A program made the translations under genes and the position numbers. From Athripsodes cinereus (lineage: Eukaryota; Arthropoda; Insecta; Trichoptera; Leptoceridae), in contig OX388329.1 of the NCBI GenBank assembly GCA_947579605.1, positions 27,236,299 through 27,300,298 on the forward strand: a stretch of DNA of 64,000 bases, given 5' to 3'. Positions 1 to 10,291 of the stretch are shown piece after piece. Numbering within the stretch: position 1 is the first letter of the stretch; each line of letters begins with the position of its first letter. A model generated the notes under the pieces. The model was given only the letters and a program-made list of their open reading frames with translations. It had not been told where the DNA came from and ran no database searches.

Positions 1-39
1 AAAGAACACAATTGTGACTTTACAACTGAAATATTACTT

Positions 40-1689
40 TTTTTTTTTTTTTTCCTCCATCCAAAGACCTTGCCCACCTCGACTTCTAGATGTAGTCCAT
101 TGTGGGATTTAGTCCTTAGATGTCTTCCCACAGACCTAAAACCTGAAAGAAATTCAAAATTTTGTGTGGGTTAGTTCCTTTGATCTGTTCTTGATCAGGA
201 AAGTGTGAGCCAATTATTTTGGCTCTTGTTTGCATAATAGGTTCACATTCTGTGAGTAGATGCAAAGGAGTTTCATGTTCGTTCATGCAGAATCTGCACA
301 GATACATGTCTGTTAGTTTCATTATACATAAGTGTTTATTGAGTCTACAGTGTCCCGTTAGTACTCTGGTGAGAATTCTTAGGTTCTCTTTATTAAGTTC
401 GAGAAAGTCTCTACTTTTCTTTGACGAGAAACCTTTAATCAGGGTTTTCGCATGTTTCTGTCCTGGTATTGTTAACCAGTTATTAATAGCTTTTTCTTGC
501 ATTCCCCCATAGAGTGCCATTTTTAAAGTGCTATTTGTAATGGGGCAGTGAGGCTCTGGTCCATAGGTCAGCATGTCAGCCCCCTTGTTGGCCATTTTAT
601 CCGCCTCTTCATTACCCTCATAGTTAGAGTGTCCTGGCACCCATCTTAGTACAATTTTATTGTTATTTTCTATTGATAATTTGTTCAATGCATTGATACA
701 GTTTTGAACTGTAACAGAGTTTACTTTACAGGAGTCTAGTGCTTTAAGTGCAGCTTGACTGTCTGAGTAAATGTATATTTTTTTATTTCTGTATTTCCTA
801 TTTATATTTTCATAGGCGCATATTGTTATCGCAGTTATTTCTGCTTGAAAGATAGTTGCATTTTGGCCCAGGTGTTTGCATATTTTTGCTTTTGGTGATA
901 TACCATATACACCTGAGCCCGTGCCGTTTATCTTTTTAGATCCATCTGTGTACCAAATCAAGGCACCATTTGGTTCCTGATACCAATTTTCTTTGATATC
1001 TGATCTGGATTGGATTTCTACTTTGTATGGTTTGGCAAAGTGGTAGATATTTTTCATTTTATCTTTTGGTAAACTAATTATATCATCTTTTTCTATTTCT
1101 ATATTTAGTTTTGATTCAGAGAGCATGCTTATTTTATGTGCTTCTCCAATTGTCAATCTTATTATTCCCTCTTTTACCACCTTTTCTAAGTAAAGGTGTA
1201 GCGGCGGTAGATTGAGCATTGCTTCTAATGAAGCTGTAGGAGTTGTATGTAGTGCTCCTGTTACTAATAAACAGGCCATTCTTTGTAGTCTGTTTAGCTT
1301 TTCAATACATCCCTTTTGTTCTAGTTTGTTATTCCAAACTATTGATGCATATGATACAATTGGTCTTACTACCGCAGTATATAACTAGAGCATTAGTTTG
1401 GGTTTTATTCCCCAATTATTTCCTACCAATCTTCGGCAGGTCCATAAGGCCTTCGTAGCTTTTTGTGTTACTTTATTAACATGTTCAGTCCAAGTGAGTT
1501 TATTATCTAGTGTGATACCTAGATATTTTGTCTCTTTGGAAAAGTTTATAGCATTTCCAAAAAAGATTGGTTTGGTAAGCTTTTCTAGCTTTTTTTTCCT
1601 TGTAAATGGGATTAGAGTTGTTTTACTAGTATTAACTGTTAACCCATTCGTAATGCACCAGTGTTCTACCATCTTTAGCGCTTTCTGCA
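40..1689 (-). mobile_element. LINE-A copy 1, 5'-truncated RNase H-bearing non-LTR retrotransposon
   Basis: A minus-strand retroposon. Its poly-A tail appears as the T-run at about 38-53. It is flanked by a 12-bp target-site duplication, GAAATATTACTT, at 28-39 and 1690-1701; the left copy merges into the T-run. The body carries the end of the reverse transcriptase, an RNase H domain and a CCHC-like C-terminus. The 5' end is truncated within the RT domain. It landed in an intron of the highwire-like gene, about 80 bp upstream of a splice acceptor and antisense to the gene. A 504-bp copy of the same family at 9788-10291 is almost identical, so the family was active recently. Confidence 0.93.
116..1689 (-). 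pseudogene. LINE-A ORF2 fragment: RT thumb + RNase H + C-terminal zinc-knuckle-like region
   Basis: This is the 3' part of a LINE polyprotein used for target-primed reverse transcription. The RT end shows the KYLGITLD and KLTWTEH motifs. Then follow LYTAVVRPIVSYASIVW, and an RNase H domain with YTDGS, SDSQAAL and WVPGHSNYEGNEEAD, whose acidic residues match the RNase H active site. Near the C-terminus CRFCMNEHETPLHLLTEC resembles the CCHC-type motif found at the end of I/R1/LOA-group LINEs. One in-frame TAG at 1385-1387 breaks an otherwise continuous frame, at a position where the family usually has Trp. The RT catalytic core is missing because of 5' truncation. The assignment to an RNase H-bearing clade is firm; the exact clade is not. 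Confidence 0.9.
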
Positions 1690-1777
1690 GAAATATTACT
1701 TACTACGTAACAGAAATAAATTTAAAAAATCTCATACTGATACTGGTTTATATAAATTTTTTTTTTTTATATTTCAG

Positions 1778-2054
1778 GCATATTTTGGTGGAGAAGCCCA
1801 TTGTGATGCAGACAGTTCCAATACAAACAGTTCATACAATCCCGCTGAATTAGTATGTGGTGGTTGCAGCGATGTAACTCAATCTAAAATGTGCAAACTC
1901 CACGGTTCAGATTACCTAGAATACAAATGTCGTTATTGCTGTACAATCGCAATATTCTTCTGTTTGGGAGATACACACTTTTGTGGAGGATGTCATGATC
2001 AGTTCCAAGTTATAAGGAGACTGTCGCTTGATGAACTGCCACACTGCCCAGCTG
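1778..2054 (+). CDS. hiw: highwire / MYCBP2 (PHR E3 ubiquitin ligase), penultimate coding exon
   Basis: This exon encodes the Cys/His-rich end of the PHR family (Highwire, RPM-1, MYCBP2/PAM). These are giant E3 ubiquitin ligases that restrain synaptic growth and act in axon degeneration through DLK/Wallenda and NMNAT. The exon opens after a pyrimidine-rich acceptor (TTTCAG at 1772-1777) and reads AYFGGEAHCDADSS, then LVCGGCSD, DYLEYKCRYCC and THFCGGCHDQF. It ends DELPHCPAG with the donor GTAAGT at 2055. The spacing of Cys and His matches the conserved C-terminal zinc-binding tandem Cys region that carries the esterification-type catalytic cysteines in MYCBP2. Upstream exons lie outside the window. 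A LINE-A insertion occupies the preceding intron. No disruption is visible, so the gene is likely functional. Confidence 0.93.
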
Positions 2055-2717
2055 GTAAGTTAGTTTTTATTTCATTCATGAATAGGTTTAGGTATTTATT
2101 ATTACTGTTGCAAAAATATTCATCCTTTATTATCCAAATTTTACAGAAGAAATAAAAAAATCTATCTATTTTTACCGTCATGCCATGTCCTAAGCGAGGT
2201 AGACAGAGAGGATGGTTCGCCACATAGACATACTTCTTTCACTTCCTCTACATTCATACTATTTCTCATAAACATGTAGAATTTAGCGGTGAGGTTTGCC
2301 ACCCATCTCAAATGTCTAAATTTTTTGTTTACATGGAGAGGACAGCTGGCATTTTTATTACATGCAGCTGGTCTGCTGGCTTCCCACTTGTGGATTATGC
2401 CGTAATGTAGTAGTTGTACTAGTGTTGCTAATAAAAAAATTGCTATGACATTTCTACGATTTTACTTGCTCTTGAAAAATGAAAATCAGTTAACACTTGT
2501 TTTGTAAAACACAACATCGCCCATTGCACAAAATTTATTTGTCTAATTTAAAGTGCTTATTTTCTTATGTTGATTTTTTTTGTGCAATAAAGATTTATAT
2601 TATTATTATATTGTAGATATATATTATGACATTAATCTAAAATAGCTTTTAGTACAAGAAACTTGCTTTTACCTTAAGTTCTTTTTTCATATCTCATGAA
2701 ATTATTATTTTTTCTAG
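2055..2717 (+). other. hiw: last intron of highwire, containing repeat fragments
   Basis: A phase-1 intron with donor GTAAGT and acceptor TTTCTAG. It holds a minus-strand RTE-like 3' fragment at about 2161-2285 (see separate entry) and a copy of a short dispersed repeat at about 2345-2415, which contains GCAGCTGGTCTGCTGGC and CCACTTGTGG. The rest is AT-rich with no gene. Confidence 0.85.
2161..2285 (-). mobile_element. RTE-like LINE 3'-end fragment
   Basis: On the minus strand this stretch matches the C-terminal coding end shared by the RTE-like family seen at 5391, 13200 and 31404. It shows the same ATGTCC..GAGGTAGACAGAGAGG block and the codons for a MNVEE-like end. It is short and 5'-truncated, inside the last highwire intron. 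Confidence 0.65.
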
Positions 2718-2839
2718 GGCCAAAAGGAGTTCAGTTAGAAGGTACATCTGATGATTGTCCACTCCGTGTGAAACATCCTCCAACAGGATATGAATTTGCT
2801 CTGGGTTGTGGAATATGCAGAAACAATACAAACTTTTAA
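2718..2839 (+). CDS. hiw: highwire / MYCBP2, terminal coding exon
   Basis: This exon is spliced to the previous one: one base at 2054 plus GG at 2718 restores the glycine of PAGPKG. It encodes GPKGVQLEGTSDDCPLRVKH and then PPTGYEFALGCGICRNNTNF with a TAA stop at 2837-2839. The LGCGICRN ending with the final Cys pair is the hallmark C-terminus of PHR ligases, where it completes the catalytic zinc-binding region. The frame and splice phases agree exactly. This is the only host protein-coding gene recognised in the window. Confidence 0.93.
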
Positions 2840-3056
2840 TAATGAATTATAACTAGTCATTAACTAATGTAGTCATAGTGTTAAACATTATAAAGCAGTC
2901 ACTAATTTAATAGTAGCGTCACGGATATTTATTTAAGAAATCCAAAGATCAAATCTTACGACTGACCCATATCATTCTCACAACACAAGCACATTGTTTA
3001 CTGTGAGGGTGCTCTAGGGTGTATTTAGATTTGCTATAAACTTATATTGATAAAAA

Positions 3057-3062
3057 AATAAA
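3057..3062 (+). promoter_or_regulatory. candidate poly(A) signal of highwire
   Basis: An AATAAA hexamer lies about 220 bp after the stop codon in AT-rich 3' sequence. Other A/T-rich variants nearby are also possible. From here to about 3655 I see no gene. Confidence 0.35.
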
Positions 3063-3654
3063 CATATATTTAGATAAACATAATATTTACATTGATTATA
3101 TTTAAAAATAATATGGGTAGTTTATTTTTTAACTTAGTCGTATTCTTAAATAAGTGATTCTTATTTTGTTGGAATAATATTGTGATTTTTAGCATATCTA
3201 TGAAATTCTCATTATTTCTAGTCGATTCACTATTATTTAGTGCATTTGAAACATAAAAAAGGGAAACAACTTTATATTTTATGGATTGTAATAATTTTAA
3301 TGTATAGTTTATACGCTTGTGTACTTTGTTTATATTAAGTGCACTGTTTCCAATTGTAACATTTAGCTAAAAGAAAATTACCAGAAATTCATTTCATTCA
3401 AATGAACTTTGACCAAGTGTCAATGATCAGAAAATTGTACTTTTGACTTAAAGTTGATAAAGCAATAATTTTTTCATTAGTTCAGTTCCAGAAGCCAACT
3501 ACTCAAAATTCTAATATTCGGCAGATAGGGCGTACGGCATAAATATTCGAAAGCTCACCACCAAACAAAAACACGCGATGTGTCCGCAAAGACAATCTAT
3601 ACATATATATATATGAGTAGGTATATTATTCTCGCATTTACCTGGGTTTAGTAC

Positions 3655-4765
3655 CTGCGTTTGTTTATATAAGATATTTTTCAACAGACATATGTGATCA
3701 CATATTTTTTTAACACACATCCGTCTGCACCTAGAGAGAGAGAGAGAGAGAGTATGGGTGTTTCCAATACTTAGAAATTGGCTTTGGCTGGTTTAAGCAT
3801 GCTTTACTCTAGAAACATTCACCGATTTCCACTGCACTCATTATATCTATCTACATATTACTTTTTTCCATTACTTCACCGGTGGACACTGTTGGTTTTG
3901 CATACAACTCATACCAAAATACCTCATATGAGTGCAAGATGACAAAAAAGTCACTTAGGTTTTTTTTATTTACAAAAATATTTAATATGAAAAATAAAAA
4001 AATCTCAAAAGTACTGTAAGTACATATAAAAAAAGTTTTTAAATCATTGTATCACTGGTAACAGCTATAGAATCACAACAATCGTTGGCATCTTCCCCCT
4101 GTATTTGATTAACAGACTTCTCGCTTATAACAGGCACGACATTGGTCTGCATTTTTTGGTTAAAAACCACTAAAAACTCGATAAAAATGTACAAAACTGT
4201 CACACGGTCCTACTCAATCACTAGCCAAAATTACATTACCGCCATCTTGATTTTTTCCAATGGTGCTCTGTGATTGTGTCAAATGTTGTTGGAAGTCATT
4301 CTCAAATATACCAAAAAATTAATAATTTAGTATTCTTAACTTGAATTGTGCAGTTTTGGACATAATTGTCATATGATATGCGAGAATGGAATATCAATGA
4401 AAATTCCAGTCGTAACAGAATCCAACGATTATTAAATGTTTTTGTGAAAGACAAACTACTTCATAAACAAAAATCCCATTGTACCAAAAGTGGGTTTGTC
4501 GGACATTAGTGATTTGTAATGTCACAAAATGTTTCACAGTGATGAGTTCAGTCACCCATTACGGACAAAAGTAATATGCGAGAGATATGAGTGCGGTGAA
4601 AATCGGTTTAACGTTTCTAGAGTATGCATGCTTAAAGCAAACATAGCCAATTCGTAAGTTTTGAAAACACCCATATTCTCTTTCTATGCGCAAAGGGATG
4701 TGCATTAAAAAATATGTGATCACAGATGTCTGTTGGAAAATCTTGTATATTTTTATGGCGCCGTG
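3655..4765. repeat. long inverted-repeat element, decayed (foldback-type MITE)
   Basis: Two arms of roughly 220 bp face each other: about 3655-3890 and about 4540-4765. Left-arm landmarks such as CAACAGACATATGTGATCAC, GGGTGTTT, TTTAAGCATGC and CTCTAGAAAC recur in reverse complement on the right, with about one mismatch in five. A (GA)n run at 3734-3752 sits in the left arm. The roughly 650-bp centre has no open frame. Terminal boundaries and TSD were not resolved. Confidence 0.6.
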
Positions 4766-5376
4766 TACTCACAACAAGATCTCAAGAGTGCCATATTTTT
4801 AATAAATAAATAAAATAAAATAATAAAAAAAAATACGTACCTACAAAAAAACCGATGATGTTGCCCTGGCACCACAAATCATTCAGAAATCAGAATTGGC
4901 ACAACTGTTTTAGTATATTTGACTTTTGAATATGGTTTTAGTGCCTCAGTAAAAAAATCCAACATCTTGTAAGCTTATAATATTATGACATTCAATGTAG
5001 CATAAGTATTTCATTGTAAATATGTAGTCCTTTTTTCTATGTCTCAAATATTTCACATTTGGATTTAATCAGTGTGAAGTTTTTATGTGAGAGATACCCA
5101 AATTCCCCCCCACCCCCTCCTCCCTTCCCTTATTTTGTATAGAAATAAATACATATTTAATCACCTAACTTCAAAGGGGGGGCAACACTTCCCTAATTGA
5201 TGCCGATTTCCCATATTACTTTAATGCCAAACTATTCTATACTTCCCCCTGTGGGTATTTATTTATTAATAATAGTAATAAATGACCATTTATAATGTCG
5301 TTTTGTGGAAGAAATTCACTTCAGGGCGCATTCTAAAAGTATTGTGTTAATACTTAAAAACTAATCCTAATACATA
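4766..5376. other. AT-rich spacer without a recognised gene
   Basis: Only a short C-rich tract (about 5105-5130) and simple A/T runs are visible. Confidence 0.5.
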
Positions 5377-5390
5377 TTTACGAGTATTAA

Positions 5391-5527
5391 GAGGAACCGA
5401 CGTGCGTGTATGAGAAACTGTATGAATGTGGAGGAAGCGAAGGAAGTGTGTAAAGACATCTGTTTGGAGTTCCGTTCTCTCTGCCTACCCCACTTGGGAC
5501 ACGGCGTGAGGGTATAGTATAGTATAG
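5391..5527 (+). mobile_element. RTE-like LINE 3'-end fragment with (TATAG)n tail
   Basis: It encodes RRACMRNCMNVEEAKEVCKD, the conserved C-terminus of the RTE-like family, and ends in a short tandem TATAG tail, typical of RTE-type elements that lack poly-A. A 10-bp direct repeat, TTTACGAGTA, lies at 5377-5386 and 6086-6095. It brackets both this fragment and the adjoining LINE-B fragment, consistent with LINE-B having later inserted into this element's tail. Confidence 0.75.
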
Positions 5528-5534
5528 TAGTATT

Positions 5535-6085
5535 ATATTAGTTTGGGTGAAATATGCACCGCGACCCATAAGATCTATTGTACTCCCCCTACTCAGCTTT
5601 CCCGGTGTTGCCCGTCAAAGCGCACCCTCAAGTCCCAGACATCTTATGAAGTCTAGGATCTTGATTGGATCCAAGGTGTGGAGAGACTCCACTTCTACCC
5701 AGTGTCTTCCTAGGGCTTTGATTCTTGCGAATACCACAGCATTGCATTCCGCTAGAAGACGTCAAAGAGTCTCGGCCTCTTCTTCACAAAATCTACAAGT
5801 ACTGTCTTCTTCAAGTCCCAGTTTGCGTAAGTGTTCCTTGAGCCTGCAGTGACCCTATTAGGAAGCCCGTTACTGCTTTGAGACTTGTTTTTACTTAGGT
5901 TAGTACATACCTTGGCTCTTCCGAAGTTATATCCTCCAAGTAGTTCCTTGGCTTGCCTAAGCCTAGGGAGATTTTTCCATAGTTCGTTTCTTTCTTATCT
6001 CCCTTTCTTTTTAATTTCCTCTTGGAAAAACGTATGTCCCAAACCACAGAATGGTTCTGGTCCATAGGGTTGCGTTGCCGCACCC
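5535..6085 (-). pseudogene. LINE-B fragment, C-terminal end only
   Basis: This is the minus-strand 3' end of the LINE-B family, also present as the longer copy at 41918-43896. It matches that copy closely from the GGTGAAATATGCACC end up to the CTATGGACCAGAACC block. The coding part corresponds to the region after RNase H, including the CRFCEEEAE-type zinc-knuckle segment, but small indels break the frame. The copy is 5'-truncated at about 6085. The matching codon in this copy is CAA where the long copy has the stop TAA, so this sequence shows the ancestral state there. Confidence 0.8.
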
Positions 6086-6770
6086 TTTACGAGTACACAC
6101 ATACATATTTATGAGTATAACACTTGTTTTTTCCCCGCTTATGGGGAGAGCAAAGAGACTAAAATAACAATAAGCACTATTAACTTCTTTTGTAGGTGCC
6201 CTGCCAGGTCCACCCGACGTTAGCGATCATTCTGGCGTAGGCTTCTCGGTCATGCGCTGTCTGGAACAACTCCTCCACACCTCTCAATCCAGTCCAATCT
6301 CATATATTGCGCAGCCACGATGTCTGCTTTCTGTCAGCCCCCCGACGTCCCTCTACTTTGCCTATCATAATCAACCGCAAAATGTGGTACTTTTCTCCAC
6401 GCATTATATGACCCAGATACGAGATCTTATGCACTTTTACACCCAACAGGAGTTCTTTGTCCATTTCAGCTCTTCTTAACACCTTTACATTTGTGACCCT
6501 ATTAGTCCAATGAAAACAAAGCATTCTTCTAGGAGGCCACATTTCAAATGCTTCCAAGCGATTCATTTTTAGGGTCCAGGTTTCAGAACAGTATAGCAAT
6601 ACAGACCATACATAGGACTTTATGAGTCTCTGTCGATTTTTCAGATTAAGATTGTCGTTGCAGACACTCTTATTTTATTCAATGCAGCACGAGCTGCCTC
6701 AATTCTGTACTTCACTTCAGTATCCGGGTCAAGAGACTGTGTTTTCATACTGCCAAGGTATTTGAATTTA

Positions 6771-6976
6771 GAATAGAATAGAAAGAAATTCTTTTATTGC
6801 GCATAAATACAAAATATCAACATACATTTTTTCGTAACATGGTTACAATTAAGTTGCAGCAGCCTCACTAGGTTAACCTGTATCGAGGCGTGCTGCGAAT
6901 AAAAATAATAAACAATATACAATCAACAAACTATCATTATATCCAAAAAAAAATCACAATGAACAAATAAACAAAT
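6771..6976 (-). mobile_element. short retroposon (LINE/SINE 3' end) inserted in the RT pseudogene
   Basis: A 206-bp block flanked by AATTTA at 6765-6770 and 6977-6982. On the minus strand it ends in CAATAAAAGAATTTC and a TATTC-rich tail, like a retroposed 3' UTR with a polyadenylation signal. It separates the KLF and KYLGS codons of the surrounding RT. Confidence 0.65.
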
Positions 6977-7286
6977 AATTTATCCACCTTCTCAATATTT
7001 ATGCCCTTTAACTGAAGGCATGGTCCGGAGTAATCCAACTGTCTAAATGTCATCCATTTAAATTTGCTGACATTTACAGATGGACCCAATTCCTCTCCAG
7101 CTACATCTACACTATTTAGTAATTCTTGGAGGTCATGTATACTCTCTGCCAAGATGACTGTGTCGTCAGCATACCTTATGTTGTTGGTCACGTCCCCATT
7201 AACTTTGACTCCTTTGCTAAGAGTTTAGAAGGGCCTTTTTAAAGACTTGATCGGAGTATAGATTGACTAGCAAAGGGGATAATATG

Positions 7287-7480
7287 TGTTAAAGGTTGTG
7301 AATTGAAACGCAGATTTAATTGTAACACACATAAGACTTTATTCTGGATGACTGCACAACATACTTCTACAAGAACAGTTACTCAAGTAGCGTGGTTAAG
7401 AAAGCCACCACCGGATAGTGGTCAAGTAAGCAAGTACTTCCGGTACTATTAGTGTTGTCAGGTACAGAAATACTTCAACA
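7287..7480. mobile_element. solo LTR (194 bp)
   Basis: The block starts TGTTAAAGG and ends TTCAACA (TG..CA ends). It is flanked by a perfect 5-bp duplication, ATATG, at 7282-7286 and 7481-7485. Removing it and one ATATG copy joins the codons for GVRQGC and ILSPLL of the RT motif in which it sits, which confirms both borders. It is the product of LTR-LTR recombination of an LTR retrotransposon. It shares the TGTTAAA start and CAACA end with the LTRs at 34222 and 38203, but the interior differs. Confidence 0.85.
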
Positions 7481-8349
7481 ATATGCATCCTTGACGCGCA
7501 CCTCATTGTACTGCAATAGAATCTGTCTTCTCACTTCCTAGTCTAATTTCGGCTGTTTGGAACCAGTAAATTTTTTTGATTAAATGCTGTTCCTTGCTGT
7601 CTATATTTCACTCCTTCAGCATTTCCATCAGTTCAGCGCGTCTCACCTTATCAAAAGCCTTCTCCTAATTAATAAAATGTGCCAACACCTCTTTACGTTG
7701 GTCTCTAAATTTTTGCAGCAAAACATTTATTACAAACAATGCTTTTCTGGTACCGAAAGCATTTCTAAAACCGAACTGAGTATCGTCAAGATCTTGTTCA
7801 CATTTAGTTTGTATTCTTGGATGATTTTTTTCCAAAAACATTTAAGTACATGACTCATAAGACTAATTAGGCAATAGTCATTGCGCTTTTTAGGGTTATA
7901 CTTCTTGGGCAGTGTGACAAATGTTGACATTAACCAATCGTGAGAAATAATCCCTGTGTCATAGATAGTATTAAATAACCTTAGCAAGTAGTCAATGTTT
8001 TGGTCATTGATGAGTTTCAATATTTCAGTTGGGATTTCGTCTGGTCCACACGACTTCCTAATCACAGATGTTGATATAGCATGAAGAACTTCTGATTTTA
8101 AGATTGATGGTCCATATAGTTCATCATCAGTAGTGGAGTCAGGTCGGTTATCTTTATACAAGTCATGAATATGTTTCTCCCATGTCTTAAGAATTTCTTT
8201 TTCATCCAATATCAACTTATTGGATTCGTTAATTAGAAACGAGAGTGAACTTTTCCTTGATGTACCTGCCATATCTTCTAACTTTTTATGTAAACCAAAG
8301 ACTTGCAAGTCTCTAAATCTTGTTCAAGACATTTATCCATGTCTTTTAC

Positions 8350-8552
8350 TGAGTTTTCTTATGCCATGCCATACAGCCATGGGTGATCATTGATCTAACC
8401 ATAGCTGTGTAGAGCCAAAGGGCTTGCCTCGGTTGAAGGCCCCATTTCAACCCAGCAATCCTCATGAGCAAATTATGACTTCTCAATGTTACAAATGTTT
8501 TTGAAAACATCTTTGGACACGTTTCTGCAACTGCTCGAGTATCACCGAACAT
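8350..8552 (-). pseudogene. fragment of an RNase H-type LINE RT thumb region
   Basis: The minus strand encodes GLKWGLQPRQALWLYTAMVR followed by MITHGCMAW, the segment between RT and RNase H in I/R1-group LINEs. The flanking sequence to 8830 has no further recognisable domain. Confidence 0.6.
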
Positions 8553-8834
8553 TCTTCAGTCCATTTAATGCTTCCGCTAAAAAGACCTTTAGTTCAAGCG
8601 GAACACTTTCAGTTTCATCCTTCATCTTCATTCGCGGCAGAGTTGTTTTTAATACACTGCATATTTTGAATGATCTGCTTTTCATTCAAACACAACTAAT
8701 AATCTTTGAAGTAGACATGTATAAATTTCTTTTGCTTCATTTTCAATCTCCAGAAATTTGTCGATAGTATCCACGCAGGTGCCTTCAATCTTTGTTGATT
8801 TGTCCCAACGTTTGTAAATTGTGGACTCCTTTAC

Positions 8835-9025
8835 AGACCACCATGCAGCACAAATCATGTCAAAGGGTCGAGGGCTTGCATACTTTCCTATGATTAACGG
8901 CCTAAATGTTTATGACATTTCCAATGCTCTCAATCATGAGATTGAGAACAAAAGTGGCCCCAAATTAGACCCCTGTGGTACATCTGAGAGCGAAGGGTGT
9001 ACATCAGATTTAAAGTCTCTAATCT
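8835..9025 (-). pseudogene. fragment of a jockey/R1-like RT (VPQGSNLGPLLF)
   Basis: The minus strand encodes DVPQGSNLGPLLFSIS then a stop. This is the RT motif 4 region of jockey-type LINEs. The duplicated stretch at 9058-9299 continues upstream coding (KFYNFLDVCYNKKVQVDINY). Confidence 0.65.
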
Positions 9026-9057
9026 GCTAAATATGTTACAAAGCTTGTTGATAGCAT

Positions 9058-9299
9058 TAAGTCGTCCAACTTAGCTAACAGAATATTGTAGTTTATGTCT
9101 ACTTGAACTTTTTTATTATAACATACGTCCAAAAAATTATAAAACTTGTTGTCGTTGAACGAAGGATGTACATCAGATTTAAAGTCTCTAATCTGCTGAA
9201 GTCGTCCAACTTAGCTAACAGAATATTGTAGTTTATGTCTACTTGAACTTTTTTATTGTAACATACGTCCAAAAAGTTATAAAACTTGTTGTCGTTGAT
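9058..9299. repeat. tandem duplication of a 140-bp RT-derived segment
   Basis: Copy one at 9058-9197 and partial copy two at 9198-9299 both start AAGTCGTCCAACTTAGC and differ at only a few bases. The last part of copy one also matches about 8998-9030. It looks like a local duplication within a LINE fragment. Confidence 0.8.
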
Positions 9300-9670
9300 C
9301 TATCAACTAATACCATCTACTATTTGGTTTACAAGTCAGATCAACCGATATACATCCCTGCCATGAAAAATCTACCGTCGTTGGCTCGATCGTATTCTCT
9401 TCATGTCGCTGTCCTCTGGAAACATATCTCCTGACTCCCAGAATATCAGCGTTTTGAAGGTCTTATCTCAGGGCCTTTCCAACCATCCTGGCAGTCCCAA
9501 CAAGGAATACCCTTTATTTCCAGTTTGGAAGTATTTGCCTTTTGCTCCTCCCCATCTATCTACTCCTACCAGCAGATCTACGCGATGCTGCTATACTTTG
9601 TGTTTTTTTCTAGTTCATCTGTTTTTCTACTTCTTTGATATATTCGGCTCCCAAAAGTGAGAGAGCCGAT
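9300..9670. other. unassigned stretch with an open frame of unknown meaning
   Basis: A plus-strand frame at 9403-9660 is open but has no family I recognise. It may be antisense to decayed LINE coding. No other gene was seen. Confidence 0.3.
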
Positions 9671-9787
9671 GGACCTATTGTATTTAATAAACGTGTTAAC
9701 AAATTGAGACATTCAAAATAGGTGGCATTCCTCATGTTGAAGATGTTAAATGTCTCCCGAGTAATGTTTTATGAACACCTGTCTCTT

Positions 9788-10291
9788 TTTTTTTTTTTTT
9801 TTTTTTCCTCCATCCAAAGACCTTGCCCACCTCGACTTCTAGATGTAGTCCATTGTGGGATTTAGTCCTTAGATGTCTTCCCACAGACCTAAAACCTGAA
9901 AGAAATTCAAAATTTTGTGTGGGTTAGTTCCTTTGATCTGTTCTTGATCAGGAAAGTGTGAGCCAATTATTTTGGCTCTTGTTTGCATAATAGGTTCACA
10001 TTCTGTGAGTAGATGCAAAGGAGTTTCATGTTCGTTCATGCAGAATCTGCACAGATACATGTCTGTTAGTTTCATTATACATAAGTGTTTATTGAGTCTA
10101 CAGTGTCCCGTTAGTACTCTGGTGAGAATTCTTAGGTTCTCTTTATTAAGTTCGAGAAAGTCTCTACTTTTCTTTGATGAGAAACCTTTAATCAGGGTTT
10201 TCGCATGTTTCTGTCCTGGTATTGTTAACCAGTTATTAATAGCCTTTTCTTGCATTCTCCCATAGAGTGCCGTTTTTAAAGTGCTATTTGT
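9788..10291 (-). mobile_element. LINE-A copy 2, heavily 5'-truncated
   Basis: A minus-strand copy with a poly-A tail (T-run at 9785-9806). It is flanked by the 13-bp duplication ACACCTGTCTCTT at 9775-9787 and 10292-10304. It carries only the C-terminal coding end (TRVLTGHCRLNKHLC, CRFCMNEHETPLHLL). It is nearly identical to the matching part of copy 1, with only a handful of substitutions. Confidence 0.93.
9869..10291 (-). pseudogene. LINE-A ORF2 C-terminal remnant
   Basis: The open frame of LINE-A copy 2 covers the post-RNase H region with the CRFC..H..C zinc-knuckle-like motif. The frame runs past the element's 5' end into flanking DNA, where it picks up an unrelated MCPVRDRC start; that start is not real. 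It has no catalytic domain. Confidence 0.8.

Larger units (their letters stand above)
6195..8325 (-). pseudogene. decayed LINE reverse transcriptase (GVRQGC type)
   Basis: A minus-strand RT ORF is broken by stops, frameshifts and two insertions. In protein order I see KSCGPDEIPTEILKL and LPKKYNPKKRNDYCLISLMS. GVRQGC and ILSPLL follow, separated by a solo LTR. NIRYADDTVILAE is the catalytic YADD. The KGINIEKVDKLF segment is interrupted by a retroposon. The C-terminal LEAFEMW..RRML, YLGHIMRGEKY and ELFQTAHDREAYARMIANVG segments complete it. These motifs belong to LINEs with RTE/CR1/L2-like RTs and apurinic-type endonucleases; the precise clade is unsure. It is not functional. Confidence 0.85.

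Noticed and set aside
219..512. Open frames on the plus strand within LINE-A (also 9972-10265)
   Set aside because: They are antisense to the RNase H coding sequence and exist only as shadows of it.
7273..7484. The solo LTR as a second copy of the LARD-like LTR
   Set aside because: Only the terminal bases agree; the interior sequence differs, so it is a different family.
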